NCBI RefSeq assembly: GCF_037038585.1
Contig: NC_092520.1
Coordinates: forward strand, 122,792,001 to 122,856,000
Source of the DNA: Patagioenas fasciata
Taxonomy: Eukaryota > Chordata > Aves > Columbiformes > Columbidae
Direction of reading: 5' to 3'
DNA: 64,000 nt
A program made the translations under genes and the position numbers. The first letter of the stretch is position 1, and each line of letters begins with the position of its first letter. Of this stretch, positions 51,201-61,100 are shown one piece after another. The notes beneath the pieces are model-generated. The model was not told the origin of the DNA, ran no database searches, and saw nothing but the letters and a program-made list of their open reading frames with translations.

Positions 51201-54134
51201 TTACCTGGAAGTGCTTAGTTTTCCATTGCTTCTCTCCATTATGAGTGTTCGCAATTGATCTTGATTTTCAGAAAGCTTGAAAAATGTTGTCACTTTTTTT
51301 TTTTTTTACAAAAATATCCTATTATTTAGACACCAGTGTCCTACAAATTGCTGTGCATTGGAATTAAGTCAGTTCTGTTCAAAATCCTGATGACCAATTC
51401 TTGCTTCCAAATTATTATGAGTTGGTAGCCTATGGCTACACTGATAAGATTCCTCACCAGGTTCATACCCTCTGCAGTAATTCTGCATAAAAGATAAATT
51501 GGTACTAGAATAATTACTGAAAATACTTACAGAATTGCATTGATTCTGTAAATTGAGGCTCTGTACACAGAATGCTTTATAAGTAGAATAAGCTTTTGAG
51601 AAACAGAGTGTTCTGATGTAGCTTTGCCATATTGAAAATGACTGGCTTTCTTTTTTTAACAAAAACTGTTTATGTTGCTAACTTTCATTTTTATGTTAAA
51701 CCATATAAGTGAAAGTAACTTTTTTTTTTTTTTTTTTTTTTTTTTTAGTTGTGCAAGACTCTATTTAATGTTACCATTAAGCTTTGCAAAATGTCTGTCA
51801 GTTTGCCAGTCAAGGGAAAAACATATAGCATTGAATCCTATATAAAATGGTTATGGGGTTCAGCCTGTGAAACCCCATGTCAGCGAGAACTGAGCTAACA
51901 GCTCAAATTCATACCTTTTACTCATACAATCTTCTCTAGATGCTTTTGTTTAATGGAAGCCTGTTTTCACAATACTCCATTGTTTTCTCATTGCTTCAAT
52001 TCTAAGATAGTATACATAAGGTTAAAAAAAAAAAAAAGAGCAAGGATGTTGTTTCACTGTAACAAAATGACAGCTGTAAAAAAACACTTTCAATCACTGT
52101 CAGGACAGAAAAGGCTATTGGCAGTGTACCTTTCACTTGGCTTAAGAAGATTTATAAAACAGTTCTAGCCCAAGGCAGTTCATGATCTTAAGCTTGTGCA
52201 ACAGCAAACAGTATGTTGGAAGGCATATTTTGATATCTAGGATTAGAGAAAAATCTTACTACCATTATTTCTGTCTGAAGTTCTAAACTAGCAACCAGCA
52301 TCATTGACAGGATTGCCCGCTAGCTTCAGCAGGGACCAAAGGTGCAGCAGTGTACTGAGTACAGATGGACCAGCAGCCTCCTGCTTTTCAGCTTTCTCCA
52401 TTTACTCCAACAGGTCTCATTGCAGAAGGGTACAAGACATGCTTGTAATGTAACACAAGTGCTTTTTTGCAGGAGCTAATTGCACAAAAACCAGTTGTTA
52501 CTAAGTATGTAAGTCTCTCTCAATCCAGCGAAAGAGACTGCTCTAGAAAAAGCTAGGAAACAAAAGAGGCAGGTTATTTTGTCTCTTTTTAGCAATTACT
52601 TAGTATTGCTGCAAGTATCTGGAATAAAAGAAATATTGAGAAACAGATACTGTGAAACTCTGCTGGGGAAAAGAAGCTGAAAAGAACAACTGTCTCCACC
52701 TGAGGGAGTTAAAGCACCCTTAGACCATTGTACCCACTGAGTGGAGGATTTCTGTGCTGTGAGAAGATGCTTGGCACCTCCCTTTTCCCAGAGCATCTCA
52801 AGGAAACCTAGAGCAGGCAGAAGTTGGCTGTATTCCAGCACTTTGCACAATGCTCCCTCATTGCATTCAAAAACTTTATAGAGCACTTACATCCAGTGGA
52901 CTATTTGGCATAATAATACAGAATAGCTCAGTAATAGTTTATTAGATTTTGGAGAGGGTGACATTATTGAAATTCTTCAATTTCCCATTTTACTTTTTCC
53001 CATTCCAATACATGTGGCCTTGGCAAAGAAAAAGAAACACAGCCCAGGCCTGTAATTCCAGTATACACGCTTTCCTGTTTGCGCTTACAGGTACTGGATA
53101 GCCTGTGCAGTAACTATTTTGAGAACTATTTTAATCACTTCCTTTGACTAAGGCCAGAGACGTAGAGAACCTTCAAGGAAAGATGGAGGAGCCTCTTCTC
53201 TTGTGCACTGTAAAAAAAGCTTTCTCAACTCCACAATTTAGTGCCTCCCACATCCCCAATTTAGATTTAGTATACTTTGTCCTGCTAATATGAAAAAGGC
53301 ATTAATTCTCTCTACTAAGTTCTTGGTCCAGTATAAGTTTCACTTGCACTTCAAATCACACTCAGTTACCGGTTTGTCTACTCAGCTTTCAAAGATTGGC
53401 ACTGAAACTGAAGGGGACATGTGAAACCAAGACAATGAAAAGGTGATTTTAAAAAAAATGAGCACGATAAACCTGCAGAACTCCTAGCTTTTTGAGAAGA
53501 ATGGAATTCAAAGGTCAACACAAGAGACTGGCTATTCAAGCTAGATAATGAATACATTCACAGTAGCACCAAATAGGATAAGAGAATATACTCCAAGAAA
53601 AATGTTTCTTGTAGAATGTAAACCAAACTTGAATATGAATTTGCAATAATCCTCCCCCAGCAGAGTAGTTATACTTTAACTAACCATTCTACAGTTTCTT
53701 GCATTTCAAATGTGCAGCACTTCTTCTTGGTCACTCATGGGCAGGATACTGGACAAAACAATCCACTGATGTGATTACAATCCCTATTGCATTGTTTTCT
53801 TCATATGTTTAGATGCACAGTTTAGGTGAGGTCCTCCATCCAAGTGCCTTTTTCTTAGCATCAGTTACAGCTGGACTGAGCACAGATAAGGTGTATGCCA
53901 GGTATATTCCCTACATTCATCGTGAGTTCTACATCAGTGTAGCTCTGAAGTCTACAGCAGGGTTAGCAACAGTCTGTGGCATACCATTAAGTTCACAAAT
54001 AGATTGTCGTTTCTACAATAATACAAAATAGCTTGTAAAACCAATATGTAACACTGTATATATGCATGAATATAAAAATAAACCACACCATCAATATGTA
54101 AAACTTCACAACAATGATGAAAACAGTTTTCTTC
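45298..54134. other. BTLA-CGGBP1 interval; right part probably CGGBP1 3' UTR
   Basis: No gene is recognised. Human CGGBP1 has a 3' UTR of several kilobases, so sequence from 54134 leftward is probably 3' UTR. A minus-strand AATAAA at 50071-50076, about 4.1 kb from the stop, is a plausible poly(A) signal; another lies near 49728. A 27-base T run lies at about 51719-51746. An unrecognised 116-codon minus-strand frame at 45730-46080 is discussed as a finding. Confidence 0.5.
50071..50076 (-). terminator. Candidate CGGBP1 polyadenylation signal
   Basis: AATAAA on the minus strand, about 4.1 kb past the CGGBP1 stop. This fits the roughly 4-kb 3' UTR known from mammals. Other AATAAA hexamers exist nearby, so the choice is a guess from spacing. 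Confidence 0.3.
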
Positions 54135-54638
54135 TCAACGGTCTTCAGTGTTGATGAGTTGGTTCTCATTGTCATACCCATCAGGCAGGTATGCTTTCCT
54201 TAGCTGGTCTGACTTAGGTATTGAGCTGCCATTCTTGACGTAGCGGGACAGGAAGGCTCGCACAGATGGATGATCGGCCTTCTCAAGTGGAATATTGGCT
54301 TCCAGGCACATTTTCACAAAGTCCTGGATGACGCTGGTTTTCTCTGTCTGGGCAGTGCTGTTGCACTGCAGGGAGGCAGTCAGAGTCCTTTGCTTCTTCC
54401 TGACGTTCTGTTCTTCAAACTCTGCCTTTCGCTTTGTGTGTGTTTTAGACTTGAGGTGGTCATTGATCGCAGACTTGCGAACGTGATTCAGAACCACATT
54501 GCAGGAGGTACAGAAGAGTTTTCCTCCATCTTCGTGCAGCTCGCTGCCAAACTCCGTTACGCGATCCTGAGGAGTTACATACAAAGCAGTCTTCGAGCGG
54601 TTGCGTGATGGAGCAGACTTCACTCCAAATCGTTCCAT
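54135..54638 (-). CDS. CGGBP1: CGG triplet repeat-binding protein 1, intact
   Basis: A nuclear DNA-binding protein that binds CGG repeats and interspersed-repeat DNA, with reported roles in transcription, CTCF occupancy and DNA methylation. The single coding exon gives 167 residues, the same length as human, starting 'MERFGVKSAPSRNRSKTALY' and nearly identical throughout. The BED-type zinc finger has C43-x2-C46 and H61-x5-H67 in 'LFCTSCNVVLNHVRKSAIND' and following residues. A bipartite nuclear signal spans about 69-84 (KRK...RKKQR). The C-terminal half keeps 'FVKMCLEANIPLEKADHPSV'. The ATG has A at -3 and G at +4. An in-frame TTG four codons upstream is not the start. The gene is regarded as a domesticated hAT-type transposase. 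It is head to head with ZNF654. Confidence 0.99.
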   Translation of the reverse strand: MERFGVKSAPSRNRSKTALYVTPQDRVTEFGSELHEDGGKLFCTSCNVVLNHVRKSAINDHLKSKTHTKRKAEFEEQNVRKKQRTLTASLQCNSTAQTEKTSVIQDFVKMCLEANIPLEKADHPSVRAFLSRYVKNGSSIPKSDQLRKAYLPDGYDNENQLINTEDR

Positions 54639-54667
54639 TGTTGCCTTCAATAAACTTTACCTGAAAG
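54639..54667 (-). other. CGGBP1 5' UTR piece with tandem splice acceptors
   Basis: The ATG is preceded by 'tttgtttttcag|ctttcag|gtaaag' on the minus strand. Either AG could be used, starting the exon at 54667 or 54660 and leaving 29 or 22 bases of leader in this exon. The rest of the 5' UTR must come from exon(s) in or near the CpG island, as in mammals. Confidence 0.7.
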
Positions 54668-56559
54668 CTGAAAAACAAATTACTGTTAAAAAGTGCTATT
54701 GATTTCAATCAAACAGTTCTAGATGCAGTCTGTTCAATATCCAGTGTAGCCCTTATTGACATCTAAAAGATAATTACATGTGAGGCACGTGTGAAACTAT
54801 TATTGAAAGGTTCTTCATCTTGAAGTCAAAAGAACTTAGGAGAACAAAATTCCTCACGGGTCAAGGTAAAATACTTTCTACAACTATGAAGTTCAATAGG
54901 ACCCTCAAAACTTGATCTGTTTATCACTGAAAGTCAAACAGAAAGGTTTTTTGCTTTTTCCTGAAGAGTTTTTGTCCTTTACTCTTTAGGGTAAAGGGTG
55001 CTTTCTTCTTACTGTTTTCAGCATATTTGACAGTTTCTTATTTATGCTGAGTTGGTATTTTTCTGTTTACTTCCTGAAAATGTGTATTAGTTCTGTTACA
55101 AAAACTTTGTTGTCCAAATATCAGGCAAAAAGGCCATTACTGTCACTTACAAAAGCCAGTAAAACAAACACATGCACAAAAACCTCAAACAAAACAAAAC
55201 CAAACAAAAAACCTGAGCTTTGTCAGCACTTATTTGGAACACCCATTCCTTTTGCCCCAGCTCAAACCACAACTATTAGATTGATCCTTAACTCAGAGCC
55301 AAAGGGAAATCATTCCGTCATGGCAACTAGGGACTGGTGGAGCAGCCTAATGTGAACAGAAAATCTCATACATTTCAATGCAGAACAAGAACCTGTATTT
55401 TCAAGGATGACAACTTCTCTGAGGAAGGTAACTGATAACCACGAGAGCTGGACACTTTCTAATATCACTCTAAATTACACTATGTTACCAGGGCAGGCAA
55501 TAACCTAGTCAAGTATAATAAAATCAAGAAGAACTTATTTCTTTTTTTTTTTTTTGTTACTGAGAAATAGAGTAGCTGCTGTAAATCTCAGTCAAGATAA
55601 TTTAAGTACTTTTCAAAGTAAAGCTGAAGAAACAGCTCTGTTCTGGTTCGAGGTTTTCTGAGCAAAATGACCATTCATTACATTAATTACCCACTTCCTT
55701 ATCTAAAAAAGGGCAACAGATGTTTAGTAAAAATATATATATTGGCAAATACTTTCAGGAGGTTGCTGGGGCATTTACTTATGGGTATAAGCAGCTTTGA
55801 AAAAATTCGTATTGCCTTTGCTTACAAGGCAGACTGAGAGATCAGAATACCTCTAGATGTATTATTCTCTGTACTTATTTTGTTACACATTGAGAGTTTA
55901 CTGTTGCAACATTTTAAAAGATTCACCTTTAAAATACCAGGATTTCCAAACTAAGTGTAAGTTGAGCTTGTCCAGCTCTAAGGGCTGAATGAAATTTCTG
56001 CTGTCCACAATGCCTTTTGCTTGCTCTGGTACTGGAGTAAAAGAACAGAGAATTCAGTCTTCAGAATTGTCCTTTTGTCTTAAACAATGGCTACACTAAA
56101 GATGACAACCTTTTGGGGAAGAAAAAGAAAAAAGGAGACAAAGATCTTGCTATTAGCTAATTTCCTAGTTTTGGGGGTTTGTTTTGTTTTGTTTTTCACT
56201 ATCTGCTACTTTACAGAACAGCAAGTTGTGACTGATACTTACTGCACAACACTATAGACTAAGATAAACAATCTTTTTTTTTATTTCTTTATACAATTTA
56301 TCCCTGTGAGTTTCCAAAGTAACTTTTTCCTGGAATGAAGTGGAAAACAAGTCTTTGACTTAGCGTAAACTTGTTGCTTAGGCTTCTGCAATGTCAAAAT
56401 GAATCTTCTACCAAACTAGGTGTTTGCACTCTGGCTTTATCAAGATCTGTAGGAATCCTGTGAGCAGTACAATGACTGAAACACAGGATTTCTGGTGAGT
56501 ATTTTTCCTACGAGTTTCGGCACGGATTCTTTGGTATCTACTAAGCGCCTGAACTACTT
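54668..56559 (-). other. CGGBP1 5' UTR intron
   Basis: Non-coding AT-rich sequence between the CpG island and the coding exon. It holds an A/C-rich tract at about 55165-55215, a T run at about 55538 and a T/G-rich tract at about 56165-56202. No extra exon is evident. Confidence 0.6.
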
Positions 56560-56838
56560 CTGGGCTCCCAAGCACAGGGGAAGGTGTGCGTTGCAGACAA
56601 GGCCCGTTGGGACGGAACCCCGATCTGTGACCCTCCGTGACACTTTCACGGGGAAAGGCGCTTCCGCGGCGCCGGGAGCCAAAAACTGTCACCGGAGACA
56701 GAACCGCGACGCGTGCCCGGGAGCTCCCGGCGAGCCCAAAGGGCATTTCGGGTGAGGAGGCAAAAAGGTCAGGACTCCCAACCGCCGACCGTGTCCCGCT
56801 GCTCCCCGCGCTGCGAGCAGGAGCCAGAACCCGGTGCG

Positions 56839-56844
56839 TTTATA
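56839..56844 (-). promoter_or_regulatory. Minus-strand TATA box inside the CpG island
   Basis: The minus strand reads 'ggggatataaacgc', a good TATAAA match, with an inverted CCAAT (56855-56859) just upstream. It would drive leftward transcription toward CGGBP1 starting near 56810. TATA boxes are uncommon in CpG-island promoters, so it may mark an alternative CGGBP1 start or be chance. Confidence 0.4.
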
Positions 56845-57813
56845 TCCCCCGGGGATTGGTCACCGGCTTGACGGCGCCATTTAACCCCTGAGGGCCCCTG
56901 CGGAGCGGCGGCGCCCGCCGGACGCCTGTCTCCTGTCCCTTCCCCGCCCTGGGGGGCTGGGTATGGCCCGGCCCCTGCGGCGTAAGCACCCCAGCAGTCA
57001 CGGCCCCGACAGCGGCGGCAGCAGCAGACAGGTGCGGCCCCTCCCGCCCCGGCCCCTCCCCGTTCCTTCCCTCGCCCGGCACGGCGGGTGTTTCCAAGGC
57101 AGAGCCGGGAGGCGCCGCCGCCTCCGCAAGCGCTGGCGGCCCCCGCCGCTCCCTCCCCTTCTATCGCCGACCAGCCCCGGGATCCCAGAGGCGGCGGAGC
57201 GCGGCTCCAGGCGGGCCCCGCCGAGGCAGCGCCGCCCGTCGCGCCGCACCCGCCGACCCCGCCCGCCCCCTGTCAGGCGCCGTTACCCGCCCCGGCCGCG
57301 CGGCCTCCCCACGCCCAGCCGGCGGCACCGCGGGGCCGCCGCTGCCGCCGCTCCTCCGCTGGGCCCCGCGCCGCACAGCCAGCGCCGCGCCGCAGTCAGA
57401 CGGACCTACCCACCCTGGCGGCAGCAGGAGGCGGGACCTAGCAACCCGCCTAGCAACCGCCGCGACTGCCCGCCTCTTGCCCGGCGCCACACGGCGGCCG
57501 AATGGGAGAAACCCTTCGGTGATTGGTTCCCTTTGGCAAAGGAGCGATGAGATGGGCGGTACTTTTGCCCAATTAGAAGTGAGGGGCGGGTGTAAGCGCC
57601 GTGATGGAGGCACGCTCAGGCCAGTCAGAGTGCGTGAGTGAGACGGTGGCGTCTAGCAGACGATGGCTTTGGCCAGTCGTCGGCAGGAGGCTGCGGAGGG
57701 CGGTGTAACAGACGGGATGAGCAGCCAATCGCAAGAGGGGGACAAAGTAACGAAGAGACTTTTGCTCCAATCGAAGGACGCTTCGGTGGGGCCGGCTGAA
57801 AGGGAGGAGCCAG

Positions 57814-57826
57814 AGGTCAGAGGTCA
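57814..57826 (+). promoter_or_regulatory. Perfect DR1 nuclear-receptor element
   Basis: AGGTCA-G-AGGTCA: two exact half-sites spaced by one base, the consensus for PPAR/RXR, HNF4 and related receptors. It lies about 170 bases upstream of the ZNF654 ATG in the CpG island, among CCAAT boxes. Confidence 0.55.
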
Positions 57827-57996
57827 TCAGCGAGTTCTCTCGTCGTCCGCCGTTGATCGGCACGGCAGCTGGCCCAATAGGCACGCGGCGGGTGGGCGTG
57901 GCCGGACGTGAGGCAGCGCGGCGGGGGGCGCCCCTTTCCGGCGTGGCGGGGCGGGGGCAGGGGGGTGCTCGGTACGCGCAGGGCGGCCGGAGCAGC

Positions 57997-58128
57997 ATGG
58001 CGGAAGACGAGAGCGATCAGGAGTCGGAGCGGCTCAGCGAGGAGCTGGAGGCGCTGGTGACGCCAGGCCCCCTCGCCGGCCTGCCGGCTCTTCTCAACAG
58101 CCAGTATTACTGCCGCCGCTTCTGCCAG
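57997..58128 (+). CDS. ZNF654: ZNF654 coding exon 1 (partial gene)
   Basis: First coding exon of a large C2H2 zinc-finger protein related to RLF and ZNF292; its cellular role is poorly known. It encodes 44 codons, beginning 'MAEDESDQESERLSEELEAL' and ending 'YYCRRFCQ' at the donor 'tgccag|gtgagc', phase 0. The start ('MAEEESDQEAERL...') and exon end ('DYCRRFCQ') match human ZNF654 as I recall it; the middle is shorter than in human. The ATG has A at -3 and G at +4. The surrounding 'cATGGCGG' resembles a YY1 site, often found at start codons. No ATG lies in frame upstream in this stretch. Exon 2 ('VVEDYAG...' in human) was not found in the rest of the window, so the zinc fingers lie beyond its end. 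Confidence 0.92.
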
Positions 58129-61100
58129 GTGAGCGCCGCCCCGCCCCCCCGGCCCGCTCCTCGCCCCTCCCCCCCGCGGGCGGGTTTGGGGTGCGGCGGG
58201 GATCGGGTTCCCCCGATCCCTCGGGCTGGCGGGGCAGTGGGATGCCGCGGGGCCGGGACTGTTGTGGGGCTGGGGCCGGCGCCGCGTCCTCTGCCCCTCA
58301 GCTCTACACCGCGCGGGGGTCGAGCCGCTCCCCGACGGCCTGGCGTCAGTGCCGAGGCAGAGCTGGGGGTTAGCGGGGAAGGGGGCCCGGCCCGCTCCGC
58401 TCCCCTCCCGGGTCTTGTGGCGAAGAAGGGGAACGGAGGCGACGCCTGTTCTTCCGCGGGGGGGCGGCCGGGGTGCTGGCCCTGAGTGCCCCCGGCCCGG
58501 CGGAGTGGTGGAGGCCGGGGCGACGCGGGGCCAGGCTGGGGCTGGCAGGGACACTTGCGGAGGAGAAGGGAGGGAAGGTACCTCCTGGCGCGGGGGGTGG
58601 GACGGGAGGGGGCGAGGAAGAGCCGGAGGCATGTGAGGGTGGCGGGGCCCCCGCCACTGCTGGGACTCTGCCGCTTCAGGGCCCGGCGAACTGGAACACG
58701 TGTGGTGCTGCGGGCAAAACAGCTCCGGGTGGCTTTGCCTGGGCTGGGGAGTTGGGTGGGTGGCGGAGGGAAGGAAGAAAAGCCTCGGAAACAGTTCCCA
58801 TAACGGTGGCTAAATTAGACCAGAGTGTTTTTTTTCTTCTTTGGAACGCAGCATTTCTTCATGCGGGCCCGGAATTCTTGTGCTCTTTGCGATCTCTGTG
58901 TATGCCTTGAAAAGTAACAAGGAACAACAGGTTGCTTTTCCTAGTTGCTTTCGTCAGCAGGTGTTGATGAAACATTAGTTATGCTGGGTATATTTCAGCC
59001 ACACTACTTCTTTGCAGAAACACAGTTCAGAGGTTTTTGGTATGGAGTTACTTAATTTCATCTACTTCTTGGCTACTTAACTCACCACAGATTGTTAAAT
59101 AAATGTGTTTTTCTGTTGTGTTTTTTTTTTTTGTTCTTCCTGTTTTAACATTCCACAAAATATCTATTAGAAATATTATTTACTGTAATATGTGTTTAAA
59201 ATTATCTTGAGTAGCATACTGCTCAATAAGTCCACAAGTTGCTTTTGGGTTTTATTGATCCTTTTATTTTTTTTTCTGTTTAGTGATTTCTCTGAACTTA
59301 GTAAGTGTGGAAAAATTGTGAAGTCAGTAAAGGAAGAAGTGAATGTTTTTTTGTAGTATAGCGTTGACTACAATTTTAAGAAATCACAGCCATATCTGGT
59401 TAAGTTGGCTGGTTGAAAAGTCATTTGCTTTGGTCGAAGACCGAGAGATTTATCTAAAATTTTTCTTGCTACATTTACTGTGTGTTGAATTCATTGTGTT
59501 AAGGAGAAAGCGTGGGCAGGGTGATCACTTCATACACTAATGTAGATCCTGTTGCCCAGACAAAGCTAGGAATTGGTAGGGAACAGAAGAGGACAAGATG
59601 AGGGAAGGAATTTTCATATAAAATAATTGTAGCACTGTCGGTAATGGTAGAATATCTAAATCATTTGACCTTGACTCCTGCAGTTTCTTTTGTGTAGAAA
59701 GATTGCCAAGCCTTCTTCCCTACTTTGTTTTGCTTTGAGTTTATGAACTCTTCACATGAGCAGCCAACATTCTGATAGAGAGAGGGCTCTCTTTCTTTTC
59801 TCTTAAATTTTCTTTTTAATGATGCACAGTTTAAATAATCCTGATGGAAGCGAGTTAATATTTTAACACTTCATCTCCAGGGATTTATTTTTTTTTGTTG
59901 AAATTTGGCCTAGTATGATCAGCAGTCATGTGCTAACTCAAAATATAGTCTTCCATGTTTTGTTTAAGCATGTTTTATAGTAATGGGTTCTTCTACTGAT
60001 TTAACTGTATAAATACAAGATCCTAACTGGTGTAGTGTACTAGTTTGAAAAGCTTGTGGCTTTGTGACATGGTTTGACAACACACAAGGTTGTGCGTGCT
60101 CCACATTAGCTCATTTACCCTCATGAGGTTGACAGTGGTGTAATTATACTGGTCTGTATGTACCTGTACATACAGAGGACTGGTAGGCCCTCAGCATATT
60201 AGTAAGCGATGAAGCATATTTATATTTCTTCTTCAGAAAGTATCACAAAGCTTAGGTCATGTCTTTCTCATCACACTTGTAAAACAAAACTTCTCACTTA
60301 AATACTGTATCACTTTATAAGATTTAGTTATTTAGTTGTGGAGGTTTTGTTTGTTTGTTTGGGCTTGTTTTTTGTTTGTTTTTTCCCCAAGATATGTGTT
60401 TTTGGTTTTTTTTGGTTTTTTTTTAGTGCAATTTTTCCCTTTGGCTCTAGTTTTTGTCAGAGCCTCTTGCTTTGTACTTTTCTATCCAGATCTTCTGAAA
60501 GTCACATTTGGTTGTTGTGCAGATCAGGCCTCTCCACCTCCTTCCACTTCACACTGGTAACACGATTTTACTTTCCTTAATGGTTATTTGACACTTCTGA
60601 ATGTCCTAGTTTGCCTCCTGTGTTCCTGTTCCCATGTCAAAAGTTGAACAGCAGTTGTAGGAATAGTTGCTTAGTGATAATACCATGAGCTTGAACTACC
60701 CAGAAGAAACATTTTTATTTTGCAGAATAGCAAACTATTAAAATATATGGCTGTGCTTTGATCGCAGTGATGAAGCTTCATGTCAGCCAAAAAGAATATT
60801 GTTTAGATTGCTTGTAGTTATACTGTGTGAAGATGCACACAATTCACATGTCTCAGCAAGAGCTCCAGGAAAAATGAAGCAAGGGGTAAAACCTTTTCCT
60901 TTTGTAGAGCCGTTTTCCATAGATAGAAGCAAAGACCTCTTGACTGATCTTACAGAGTAAGAGAGTGGCTTAGACCTTCAAAAGCATCGTTCTTGAAATA
61001 TGTTAGAAAGGTAAAACATTGCTGTAAACAGTCAGGTTTGAGACTCTTGAGGCATGGAGTATTGCAGCTGAACTTAACTTTCAGAAAGTAGATTAAGTAA

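Larger units (their letters stand above)
56560..58700. promoter_or_regulatory. CpG island, bidirectional CGGBP1/ZNF654 promoter
   Basis: An abrupt rise in G+C with dense CpG, the only such island in the window. It covers the interval between the CGGBP1 coding exon (minus) and ZNF654 exon 1 (plus) and the start of ZNF654 intron 1. It contains CCAAT or ATTGG pentamers at 56855-56859, 57522-57526, 57569-57573, 57725-57729, 57767-57771 and 57874-57878, several GC boxes, and CGG/CCG-rich runs around 57100-57360. Long open frames on both strands are products of GC richness. Edges are approximate. Confidence 0.9.

Noticed and set aside
54639-54650. Start of CGGBP1 four codons earlier ('MKAT...')
   Set aside because: The upstream codon is TTG, not ATG; the ATG at 54638 has a strong context and gives the family's exact 167-residue length.
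56480-56500. Strong plus-strand donor 'ttctg|gtgagtat' suggesting another plus-strand gene
   Set aside because: No upstream exon or coding frame of a recognisable gene leads into it; likely a chance match or an unconfirmed non-coding transcript.
56963-57550. 195-codon Arg/Pro-rich plus-strand frame, and other long frames in the CpG island (for example 57817-58632 minus)
   Set aside because: GC-rich, stop-poor island DNA opens frames on every strand; compositions are Arg/Pro/Ala runs without family resemblance.
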